DNA from: Caenorhabditis remanei
Lineage: Eukaryota; Nematoda; Chromadorea; Rhabditida; Rhabditidae
Direction of reading: 5' to 3'
DNA: 64,000 bases
Assembly: GCF_010183535.1 (NCBI RefSeq)
Contig: NC_071333.1
Span: forward strand, 15,622,587-15,686,586
How positions within the stretch are numbered: the stretch's first letter is position 1; each line of letters begins with the position of its first letter. A model generated the notes under the pieces. The model worked only from the letters and a program-made list of their open reading frames with translations. It searched no databases and was not told the origin of the DNA. Shown one piece after another: positions 48,607 through 59,765 of the stretch. The translations under genes were made by a program, and so were the position numbers.

Positions 48607-49233
48607 CCGAATATTTTGTAATAAACAGTTTTAAAACCCGTGAGAAAGAAAGTGAGCAAGTTTTATTTTTATAGAACAGAAAAAAATTAATGAGTCTACA
48701 AATTTTCTACCGGATCACAAAAATGATAAAGAGAAGAGCATGAGAAAGAAAGTACACATATGACAGTTGTACGCGGGAAAGTAATAAAATGCAGAGAAAA
48801 TGATTTGTTAAGTAATACAGTGGTAGGGGGAGCTAACTTTTCAGGTGAAAGAAAGAAGTTGAGCAAAATAAGTGGATGAAAGTGAAATAATTCTCAAATT
48901 CTCATCGTTACAATAATTAAGATATCATTACGTTAATTACGTAACCGTTAAATAAAATACAATATAATAAGATAGAAAGAAGGAAGGAATTGCATTATTT
49001 ACAAACAACCAATCATAAGTTTGGATGAATGAAAAAATATTGAAAAAAACGATTGAAAAAGAAAAAATAAGGTTTGATAAGGAGAGAACAAACCTAGTGC
49101 GAGCGTACACTATATTGTGCAAGTAATTGAGTGCGTCTACTCACTGTATAGGTTTTCAGATGGTACAATTTCAGTAGATATGTTGCGTTTTGTGTGAAGA
49201 TTTGAATGATGGTTTAGGTTAACTGGAGATTGA
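48607..49233. other. Convergent intergenic region
   Basis: This is AT-rich DNA between the plus-strand secreted gene and the minus-strand MH2-like gene, and carries their 3'UTRs. Nothing else is seen. Confidence 0.5.
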
Positions 49234-52200
49234 TTACATGTGAGTTCTTCTCACGTGTTGATATTGTCCCCATGGCAGGGAGCCTGTCCGGTTGACTCTG
49301 ACTGCTGATGTTGGTTCGCGACACTGGAAATAACACAGTTATCACAAGAGTTTGATTAGTTAAAGTAAAACACGCAAACTTGTCAAGGGCCTGGCAGGGC
49401 CAAAATCGGAATATTTTTCGGCCCGGCCCAACCCGGTACAGAACCCTGCCCGTCAGCCCAAAGTAAGAAATTCAAAAAATGGTTTGTTTTCAAATAAATA
49501 TTTTTTAACTTCATGAAATGTAGTCATAGTTATATTTTCTAGAAGTCGGGCCGACATTTGACAAGTTTGAAAACAAGCAGTCTTACCAGAGTAGATTGGC
49601 CGTAGTTGTACGGTGGGAGGCGCTGTTGTGTTGATTGTTGTGATTGCTGCTGGTCTCGTTGGTGTGGCTGTTGGTGTGACTGCTGGTGCTGGAACTGTTG
49701 GTTGTGTGTCCTCCGGAGACCGCGTGGCACTTGGTGCGAAGAAGACCCGACGTGCTGTGAATGGACTCTTTCCGGAGTGTTGCGTCCGCTGCTGCAGTTG
49801 CTGCTGACGCTGTTGTACGGTTGGGTAGCAGTGTGGTGGAGTGGGCGAGCGGCGTTGGCGAAATGTCGCAAGCTGGGATGAACTGCGGCTGGTTGTGAGT
49901 GGTTGCGCGCAATCCGCAACCCGCTCGTTCGTTGCTCGAGAACCTAGAAAATTTGTACTTTGAATCTAATGGTGATTTCAAAAAGTTGGTATTTTAATCC
50001 CTACCTGACGGAGTTCGCTGACGAACGGGTTTGATCGGTTGCGTGGAGGATCGGACTGGACCGGGGTTCTCCCGAAGTAAACTTCCATCTCCTCGCCGCG
50101 GCGCGGGTGAAGCTCCCTCTGAAAAATCTTCCCGTGCAAAACCCAAAGTTAATTTTTTGATAGTCCGCGTATTTGATACTCAGGCTATCAAAATTCCACA
50201 TCAAATGAACTGCAAAAAGGTCCAAACCAAAAAAAGACACTCAAAAACAAAGGATATGTCACTTCAACAACTCAAAAACAATAATCAAAGGGAATTAGGC
50301 GTTGGCTCGGGAGAAAAGTTCAGTGAGATTCAATAAGCAACTCAAAATAAAACTCAAAAACCAGTAGCCACTCGGTGTTAAAGTTATAGTTACCATTTCA
50401 TGATGACGTTCATAAAACGCGGGGTTGGAATTGAAGCTGAAGCGAGAATAGTATGAAAATAGCAACAGAAAAGTGAAAGCTGAGAAACTTTTTAGCAATA
50501 AAAGGGGTTAAATGACTTACGCGTTGTTATTGAGATTATATGGCATTGAAGCGTTGGGGAGACCTGAAAATTGGGAGCGATGAAGGTAAAAGCGGTGGAT
50601 TAGAGCATTTTCAAATTATTCTTGTTTTGCTGTAAAGCGGTAATATTCAACTCAATCCTTTACTACGAAACTAATAAATGAGGTAGTGAAATATAGGTAT
50701 TAGAATTTAATTTCAATTACGATTTCCACTGTCTCCGTTTTGCAGCCAAAATTTTTCCTGTAATATCATTCCAAAATTCTTGAAAATAAAACATTTAGTT
50801 TCACGGTTGTTAACACAAGTATAGGGTCATTGGACTTACCCATATATGAAGGGAACCATTTGAGTTTCATGTTTTGGAACATATTCGTGCCTAGAGGGTA
50901 TTGGTTGTATGTGCATCTAATCATACTAACAGGCTTTGAAGCTAAACTAAATATAAAATCAAAAAAGCATACCGTTACTAGGTTGCGGTGTTTTGGGGAG
51001 TGGTGGAGGTGGAGAGGACACTGAGGAGACTTGCGATGGCTCTTCTTGTTCAACAATCACAGATCTTGGCTTCCATACTGGTGCGCCTTCTAAAGTTGGA
51101 ACAAACTGTTCAACTGTTGGAATAGCTGTGAAGCTACGTGGAGTGATTGCGTGCTCGGGAGGTGGTGATGGGTTATAGTCTTTGCGTGGCAGTGTAGGCA
51201 CATTTGGTGCAGGCGACGGTGGGTTAGTTGGTGGCTCATCATCTGAATTGGAATATTGCAAGGAGTGTATGTGCGGGAGGGTTGGGATGCGTGAATGGCT
51301 TGTGAAATGAAAATTATCAAAAATATTCAAAAATCAACAAAAAAATTAAAGCACCCTTACCTTCACTGACTGCGTTAGCCTCTCTTATCTCACTTGTCTC
51401 CTTGAGTTCATCACGTGCAAGTGCAGCTAGTTCATGTTCTGACACAACAGATGAAGATGTGGAACGACCACCTTTGTATCTGGATTGTGTAGAACTCCAA
51501 CTTCCAGAATCAAAGTGTTCTTTGTTACTGTCATAGTCACTAGTAATAGAATGACTTCTAGTAAATATCACATCTTGCAGAGATGGACGATGAGCACGAC
51601 CACCAGCTCTTGGTTTCTGAAAACTTTATATTTTCATTTATACCTTCATCATTTCAAAAACATACATCCAGTATTTTCAAATCCGGGCTTTCTGTGTACT
51701 TTTCTCTCTCGTTGATCTTTTGAACTTGTTCCCATCTCTTAGCACGTGACTTTATTGCGATCGAGGATTCGGAACGGCGGCCAGAGGAGTCCTCACCGGA
51801 TGAGTCGAGAGAAGAAGTTGAGCAGTGGTATGGTTTTCTAGAAAAAATGAAAATTGAAAAATTTTCGAAAAAATAAAAAAATATACTTCGGCCGCTCTTT
51901 CTTAGCCAAGTCAGCAGTTCTCAGGGTGTTTGTCTGAGCAATACTGATTGTGGAAGCAATTTGAGCGAGCTGCTCAGGAGAGATGGTCAAGTTTTGATTG
52001 TTGTTGTTAACTGGAGTAGGAGTTCTAAACAATAGAAAATGAGAAAGAAAAGTGATAGATACAAATTGACGATACCCTTTATTAGCTTGTGTAACAGCTG
52101 CAGCAATGATTTGAGTCAAATATTGAGCATCAATTCCAGGATCGGATGCATGGTTTGGGGGTGGGGAGTTGATTGAGGGTATCGAGCTACCATTGACTGA

Positions 52201-55002
52201 AAATGCATGAATTTGGATACAGACTTGCAAAATTTCGGCCCGGAGTCAAAAATATGCACAATTGTTATCGAAATTTTGATTGAAAATAGTCAAAAATCCT
52301 ATGTACGCTTGATCGATAGTTAAAGGCATAGTCAAAAACAAAAAATTCAAATGTTCAAATTTTTGTACTAAGACCAGGCACGTTGCAAGTCTGTTTAGAT
52401 ACAGTTAGATACATATTCACTCACTCAAAGATTTAATCAGCGGAATTTTTTCTTTGATCATATCCAAAGCGACGAGATTGACAATGGCAAACCAGCAAGG
52501 TGTTCGATTCATGTCAGCACCGTCCTAAACACGTATACTTAATGAAATTTTGAAATTCACATATAAAACCACAAACCTTGACCAAAGCAATTCTCATACA
52601 TGTCTTTAACAATAGAGACCTTGCATCAGGTGTACCATCATGCAACTCTCGTTCCAACGAATGCTTGAACTTTCTCATATCGAAAACTTTGTAAGCCTTC
52701 TCATCTTCAGTCACTCCATGGTTTAGTTTTCCATGTAACCGTATTAACCGGTCAGAGATACAGTTATTGCGTGGCTCTTTCCAACCTTGACAAATAATTG
52801 GAGCGGGTCCACGAGCCATTCCTTTGATGTTTCCCTGGTAATCCATTTTTAAGATGACACCCTGTTAAAATTGTAAAATTGAACATTTCTTATGCTTTCT
52901 GGTTTTAGATATGGAACTCACATCTGCTACTTTAGCTCTGATTTCTTTGGTGTGATCATCTCGAGTTGGATTATCAAAATGATTGAATCCCAGAGTCTTC
53001 CCATCAAATTCATCTTCTGACCCATCAATAATCACTGTTGTCTTCCTCAAATATGCTTTTGCAACCCGTTTGCACCTTTCCATTATAACAATTTTCCCCC
53101 ATATTTCATCGTCGATTGATCCTTCGCTCAGCTTGTTAAGCACTTCTTTCACTTGGTCCTAAAGATGTTTGATCCGTAAAAGGGCAGCGTAGACAGGGGG
53201 ATGAGAAGGGGAATGAGGAAAGAGTTTTCAAGTGGGTGTTCTCAAGATGCTTCACATTCCATCGTGAGTGAGAAAGTAGTTTTTTTGTGTTTTGATGAAC
53301 GAGACCAATTGGGGACTAGGCGGCTTCGAGTTTGCTACCTTTCAAAAATAAAGTCCACTAGTCAAATAATAAGGAAACCTAGTCATAGCTTGGAAATATT
53401 ATTCATGCCCCGCTTACAAACATAAAAGTTTTGATTTTTGAGGTTGTGCAACGTTTATAGCTTGTTATACTAAACAAACAGTCATCGAAACAAAAGATGT
53501 TTTCTCTTCTCAGCTTCGCAAAAACAAGTGTCAATATCCATTGAAAGTGACTCTACACACATTCTTCATAACAGCACCAAAAATTCACAGGAGGATCATG
53601 TTGTACTTTTCATTAACCTCCTAGAAATTATTACCCTCCACTCTAGGAAGTTTTCAATTGTAGTTTTTTTCATTTTCATGAAAGCGTGACCGAAATCTTA
53701 TACACACACAAACGCACGTGGTGCTTGACGGGAGCCACGAAAAACCGTTTTTCCGTCATTTTTTTCTTCCTATCGTCTCTTTTTTTTTGCGTGAAAGCTG
53801 GTTCAGAACTGTTGAGCAAATAAGAAACAGAATATGCTCGGCCGAGTGGCAATCATCGTGTGTGGTCAAAAGAAAGAGAAGAGAAAGAAGAAAAGGGAAG
53901 GCATGTTAAATGAGCCGATAATCGGGTAATGACGAGCAAAATTAATTCTATGCGCAAATTAAAAGGAATGGGAACGAACGGCTGCAAAGATCACAGAACA
54001 AAATCTTCAACCCGTTCATTGAAACATACAGAACTCCGATACATAAAACAAAAATTATAATCATTATTGTGTTTTGATGTCGAATATACTGCAGAACTTA
54101 TAGCTATCAGATATTTTTGATCACATTCCTAATCTAGGTGTTTTTAAGGGCCTGTGTAGCCAAAAATCTCATATTTCAAAATATCCTTCCGCCTTACAGA
54201 AACTTTCCAGAAATATGCGTCAGTCTGATTTTAATACATACATTTCCCCCATCCAAAAAGACAAGAACACGTCCGAATGACGTGTACTTTCGTCATTTAT
54301 TGTCTTCTCATTTTTCATTAATTGGCAAGGACACGGTTTTTTCAAGTGCCGCACCGACAGCGGTTCTTTTTTGTTTTCCTGCATCTCGTCGGTTTGGGTT
54401 GGCAAATAAACAAGCGGAAAATATTTAGCCTATCTATGCGGATTGGAAAGTAGTGGGATGGAGATCAAATGTTTGGTTTTAGAAAATGAAGTTCGATATA
54501 AAGGGTATTTTTGAAAATGCTTTTGGCATACTAAAAATGTTTTCATTAGTTCTACAGTTATCTTTTCCTTAGTGGACCGTGTGGTGCTTCTGCTCAGCCA
54601 CTTGATCAAACTTCGACCATCATGTGAAATCTCGCGCAGGACGAGAAGAGCTAAGATATACAGTGAGTGTCGAAATAGTGCAAAGTGTGACGAGACAGAA
54701 GATGCATGGCACTCAATACAAATGAATTTGATATCTTGAGGGCGATTCTCGCCTTGGAAGAAGAGACTAGAGAAAAAATTAGTAGAAAAGAGAAAGAGGA
54801 ATATGAAAACTCTTGAGATATTGATATTGTTTGGCGGGATTTGAAAATGGAAAGGTCACGATTAGGGTCGAATGGAAATGAATGAAAATGAGAAAGTGTG
54901 AACACTTACCAACAGAAATGCGTCGGTGTCATACCAAGTGTCGGAGTTCGGATTGGTTTGGGTACCATGGACGAGAGAGGATCGAGAAACTCCATTCTCC
55001 AT
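49234..55002 (-). CDS. MH2-like (SMAD C-terminal domain) protein with long disordered tail
   Basis: Fourteen exons: 55002-54910, 53158-52922, 52861-52577, 52524-52425, 52196-52076, 52024-51887, 51837-51666, 51616-51361, 51242-50973, 50563-50521, 50436-50394, 50118-50005, 49943-49587 and 49323-49234. Phases agree and give 772 residues. Residues about 45-238 resemble an MH2 domain: YKVFDMRKF matches the SMAD IKVFDLRQC region, and the NRTPCWFAIV segment followed by ALDMI matches the SMAD KETPCWIEI/ALQLLDE end. No MH1 domain is present and there is no C-terminal SSXS tail. The rest is Ser/Pro/Asn-rich with proline stretches (SSPPPPLPK) and a Gln/His-rich segment at about 695-735. Drosophila Expansion is a known MH2-only protein of this type; kinship is inference. 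Intron 1 is 1.75 kb. The start is the first ATG after an acceptor, so an upstream noncoding exon is likely. Confidence 0.88.
49385..49450. repeat. GGGCC-rich dispersed repeat fragment
   Basis: AGGGCCTGGCAGGGCCAAAATCGG followed by CGGCCCGGCCCAACCCGG lies in the last intron of the MH2-like gene. It is of the same type as 57280-57630 and 14690-14968. Confidence 0.55.
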
Positions 55003-57270
55003 CTCCCTAAAATGGGAATGTTGTAAGACTGGGAATAGGATAGTGATAGATAGAGGTAGAAGCGCAAAACTGGGGTGGTCGGAAATTTTTTTTCGATTTT
55101 TTCAAGAACTGGCTGGTTTTGAGTAAATCATACTTGAACATACTATAGTTTTTGAAAATCAAATTTCCAACAAATATCTAAATTGACGTTCAGTGACAAA
55201 ATACAAAAGTTTCAAACGAAAATTCGTGATTCTGAAGTAGTCGGTAAAAGTAAAAGTCTGTTTGTATAAGAATTGGTACGATATAGTTCTTTTTTTCAAA
55301 TAACACCACCAGTTCAAGAAAAAATGAAACTTTACCCCAGATTTGAGAAAAATTGAGAGCACACGAAACAAAAATCAAAGAAACGGGAAAGAAAACGATT
55401 CACTGGAACACAAACCTTTTGGAGTCATGAGAAAATCGTTCAAGGTTAAGTCTAGCTGCAGCGTTCGGACCTTTTTCGCGTATTGTTTGTCCCGGGTCAT
55501 AGGCCCTATGCATGGGTGGCTTATGAGATTGAAAGTAAAATTAAAGAAACGAAATGCGATGGTTGGAAGGAAGAGAGTGTGGGGGGAAGGGGGTTGGTTG
55601 CGGAAAGACGAGTCAGTGACGGAAAATGAAGGAGTTTCGGGTGCGCGGAGGGGACTTTCCTATATTTCACTAGCGTTTCTCTCAAAGCTTTCTCTCTCTC
55701 TCTCTTCATTCAGTTTTTTTCCGCGCGGCAGCTGGCTCGCCGGTGGAGCCTCCTTCCGCGCCGCCGCTTCCGGTGATGTGCCAACGCCCCTTACTGTCTG
55801 CGGAGCACACGGCGCCGTGCTATCTCGTTTCACGCCACACTGTGTTTTACGCATTTTTTGCCAATACAGTGCCGCTACTGCACTCACTGAATTTCTAGCG
55901 ATTAGCAGCATACTAGCAGACTGAGTGAGGGGACAATTGGGGCGTCGTGGAAGGAAGGAGCACAAAAAAACGATGGGAGGGGACCAGATACCTGTCAGTG
56001 TTTGTGAAGGGGAGCAACAGCAACGACACAGAGGCCACGCTTGTCGAAGCCACTTGTTCTAGAAGAACGGGGTAAAGTATGAGGAGAACGGTGAAGGAGA
56101 AGAGAAAAAAATGAACGTTTGGATTAGTCAGCTGTCTAGTGCGAAGTCAGTGAGAGAGAGCAACAAAAAACCGACACAACTCGCGGTGTGCGTACAAGGA
56201 AAATAAAATGAAAAGGGAACGGAGAACCGAAAGCCGATATGTCACAGCCCTCTTGGTTGACAATGCTCATCGTAACAAGGAGGCGGAGTTGGAAAATCCA
56301 AAATCAATAATATTTTTGCACCATCTTTTGTTATTTTATGCAGAAACTATGACACCAAATTTTATGAAAATCTTAGACTACCGTAATCAGTGGATTTGTG
56401 AACAAAGAGTCCTGATTTGAATGATATATTATATTTGTGATAAACCTGAAAATTTGTTGAAAAACCAACGACAGGACCTTGAACTTGAAAAGTTTCAAAT
56501 CTGCAATTTCCCCCCTATTCATCCATGTGTCATAACTCCCGTTTGTATTGTTTCAGGAAGGCGCGCAAAGTTTACAAACATGCACACACACAGGTAAAAT
56601 CGCGTAAATTCCTTGCATCGTCCGATTTTTTTCTGTGCACTTGCCACATTCCGCGTGATCCCTCCGCGCGCGCTTCTTTTTCTTTCGCAATTCACTTGGC
56701 ACTATCCACTAAATTTCATAATTTTTGCTCATTGTGAGTGTGTGAGAAACGTGTGAGTGACACGCCACACCGGGAGCTGGTTTCTAGTGCCTGTTGACAT
56801 TGGGTCAATATACAAATACATTTTCTTCGCATCAGTCATATGGAGTCAGTCGAGATTTTAAAACAAGAAACTAGCAAAGGGTGGAAATTGGAAGTTGTGT
56901 TCATGTTGAAACGCAAACTAGGTGAACTTTGGACTAATTATGTCAAGTATGAACACAGAACGTACACAGAAAGAGCAAATTGGTGAAAGCATGAAATCAG
57001 ATGTAGCAATTGCAGGAACATTGAGTACTAACCGTATCTTCAGAACTACAAACAATTTTGTGTTTGCAATAAAAACAAGTGGAAACAAGGTCAATCATCA
57101 TGTATATTAGGTACTTCATCATTTTGAACTTTTGAATATTTTCCCAAAAATGTCGAATTTTTGATTATACTACAGAATTCAATCAAAAGCTTGTTATGCA
57201 TCAAAAAATTGAAATTTTTAATGTAAAATTTCAAAAAATTTCAAAAAATTTGGTAAAAAATAGGTAGCTT
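55003..57270. other. Upstream region of the MH2-like gene
   Basis: No gene is supported. The stretch 55690-55900 is unusually GC-rich for this window, with a CTCTCTCTCTCTC run at 55690 and CGCGCGG/CCGCCGCTTCC blocks. It may be the promoter or a 5' noncoding exon of the minus-strand gene. The plus-strand frame 55343-55924 crosses it without splice or family support. Confidence 0.4.
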
Positions 57271-57279
57271 TTTTTGAAG

Positions 57280-57630
57280 CCGGGCCTTTGGGCCTTGCCG
57301 GGCCAGGCCGTAAATTTGCAAGTATGGTTATAACCCCTGTAACGGCCAAACCTGTCACGGGCAGGGCCGAAATCGGACTTTTTCTCGACCCGGCCCGTCG
57401 GCTCGGAGTTTGAAATTCAAGAATTTTTTGAAAAAAAATCTGAAAATTTTTGAATTTTTCCGAAATTTTTGAATTTTTTAATATACTTCAGTATTATATC
57501 AAAACCTAGTTATGAATCAAAAATTGAATTTGTTTGATAAAATTCGAAAAAATTCAGAAAATTTGGACAAGAAATAGGTACCTTCTCTTGAAGCTAGGCC
57601 GACCGGGACGGGACGGCCCGGCCATAAATC
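57280..57630. repeat. Clustered GGGCCCGG-type repeats
   Basis: Three blocks, at about 57280-57315 (GCCGGGCCTTTGGGCCTTG), 57355-57410 (GGGCAGGGCCGAAATCGG) and 57590-57625 (GGGACGGGACGGCCCGG), are separated by AT-rich DNA with repeated AAAATTC/GAATTTTT motifs. At least part is arranged as inverted copies. Confidence 0.6.
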
Positions 57631-57915
57631 TGAAAACGCACCGTAGAGCAGTAGCACTTTGAAAATTAATGGTTTTGGTTTTCCGTCAATAGGTTATAAT
57701 TATAAGGAAAGTTTTTCAGAATCGGTTTTCACACCCTGATTTTAATATACAAAAATACAATTTTTCTTATTTTATAGTTTTTTTTACACGTCACGACCCT
57801 TTCTTGACCCGTGCTCTAGTTTTGTTTTCACCAGTTGTTATAAGAAGCATCTGTTTCTAGTTACCTTCGTATTCCCAGAAAATCTTCTCCGTCTTCTTTA
57901 TCAACAGAAAACAAG

Positions 57916-57936
57916 TATATATATATATATATATAT
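57916..57936. repeat. (TA)n microsatellite
   Basis: A pure TA dinucleotide run of 21 bp. Confidence 0.95.
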
Positions 57937-58303
57937 TCCAACTACCGAACACTTCTCATGGGAGAAATAGTTTTGTTACCAAAAACTCTTGGCAATCTGA
58001 TATGTACGCTTCTGTTTGTCTATGTATGCCCTCGTCTTCTTTCCTTCAACCGCCAAATTCATTTTCACACATTTGGTTAGGTAAGCACATTCAATCAGTC
58101 TCTCCCTTTTTCATCTGCCACTTCGGGTGACCGAGCATTTTTCATCCTATTCTTAAGTTGATCTGAAATTTCCTCTTTTTTTGTTGATTTTTTCATTCAT
58201 ACCTTTTCTCTCTTTAGGTTTCCCTAAAGATTAGTAAACAGATTCCACTTGTAAATGCAAAACCAAACGTATCTAAAATCTTGTTGAATTTGTGATGGAC
58301 TTG

Positions 58304-58338
58304 AAAAAAGAGCACCAGAAGGACGGGTGCTCTTTTTT
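58304..58338 (+). other. 13-bp perfect hairpin ending in a T-run
   Basis: AAAAAAGAGCACC and GGTGCTCTTTTTT form a 13-bp perfect stem around a 9-nt loop. It has the shape of an intrinsic terminator, which is not a nematode Pol II signal. The stem is too short for a typical pre-miRNA. No flanking RNA gene is recognised. Confidence 0.5.
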
Positions 58339-59384
58339 TGTTGCTTCGACATGCCGTTTTGCTTATGCTTCACATAATTTGGAAGCGTTTCAAGAGAAGA
58401 GATGAGAGGAGCATATGATGAGGGGATGGTGTCCTCCAACCCCACACATTCCAACACGACAAACTTGTTCATTCTTTTTTCCCCCGAATTTCTTTTCATT
58501 TGCTTTGCTTATTTATTCTTGAAAGTTTTAGGAACGTTCTGCAAATCAACATTTGCTTTTTTTCAGTGTTTATTGAAAACTGAAGTTGTGAAATAAACGG
58601 AACCATGTTGATGTTAACTTCCATTCAGCCAACCATTTATTTTTGCGAAGAAGATAGGATGGAACACAGAAAGTGAGTTTGGTAATATTATCACTTATAA
58701 TAAAAATAGTTTTTAACTATTCTCAATGTCTTTTTTAATGGTTAACACAAATATCCTATTGCTTCAGCAGGTGGTTTATACAGTAGTCCTAATTTTTTCC
58801 AAGCTTTGTTATCACGGCCTAGTCATCTGAAAAACAGAATATTTTGTTGTCAGGTGTCATTATTAGGAACATTAAGCATGTAATTTCGTATTTTATGTAA
58901 GAATTGCGTACGCTATACAACTTTTCTCAGAATCTTGACAACATTTACGCAGGATTCAATATTTATGAATTTTTTATGAACAATTTAAACTCGATCTATG
59001 CCTTTTGTTCTTTAACTTGTTTCTTCCTGATTTAGATTTGAGTTTCTTGAATCTTTGGTCATTTGACACCTTTCTGATTAACATTTGTGGTTTCATTTTT
59101 ATTAAAAATAGAAAAAATCAAAGTGTGACCCTGATATAAATCTACCTACTACGTCACATATGTCACATTGACATCTTTTTTCATATTGTCCATCATAAAA
59201 AGGTAACGAAAAAAAATGGGAGAGAAATATCATTGGTCCCTTCACGCAAACTTCAAAGAGATAGAAAAAAAGGCGGACGGGGTACCTGTTCACGCAGCAC
59301 AAACTTTGCGTCACGTCAAGACTGACGAGCGCTGGCTGGTCCCTATCTTCTTTTCTTCAACATTCTTCTTTTTTTCTGTGAAAT

Positions 59385-59404
59385 GTAGATAGATAGATAG
59401 ATAG
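59385..59404. repeat. (GATA)n microsatellite
   Basis: Tandem TAGA/GATA tetranucleotides over about 20 bp. Confidence 0.92.
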
Positions 59405-59714
59405 AACAAGTGGTCATTTTTTTCGTCTTCACTTCCCAACTCACTTTTCAAAGAATTTCGAAGAAGCGGAAAGCGATTAATCAACTTCGAATTGTACCTA
59501 TTATCAGTTCGACAGCCGCATACACACAACCTCATAAACTTTGTGCGGAGGTCTTGTGTTGTAATGAGGGAAGGATTCAGTAAAGCAGGACAGAGAGACT
59601 TAATGCATATTATTGTTGCAAAGTTGAATCTTGTGAATTGGCGGGGAACAATTTGTTCTTGTTACAATATTCTATTGATATCACTATCAACGCTTGCCAT
59701 ACGTTTTGGCATAC

Positions 59715-59765
59715 TTGTCAAGTCCGGGCCTTGGAAAATTATTAAAGGCCAGGCCCGGCACAAAG
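59715..59765. repeat. GGGCC-rich dispersed repeat fragment
   Basis: The sequence TCCGGGCCTTGGAAAATT followed by AGGCCAGGCCCGG has the same character as 57280-57630. Confidence 0.5.

Larger units (their letters stand above)
57631..59714. other. Noncoding AT-rich stretch
   Basis: No gene is supported. It holds a (TA)n run, a perfect hairpin with a T-run and a (GATA)n run, listed separately. Confidence 0.45.

Noticed and set aside
49606..49881. Plus-strand frame rich in Cys and Trp
   Set aside because: It is the antisense of the Gln/His-coding exon 13 of the MH2-like gene; Gln and His codons read backwards give these residues.
51090..51320. Exon 9 of the MH2-like gene starting at the CACAAG acceptor near 51302
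   Set aside because: That acceptor joins in the wrong phase; the TTCAG acceptor with exon start at 51242 keeps the proline-rich frame.
55343..55924. 193-residue plus-strand frame over a GC-rich block
   Set aside because: Composition explains the openness; no family features are seen, and the block better fits the upstream region of the minus-strand gene.
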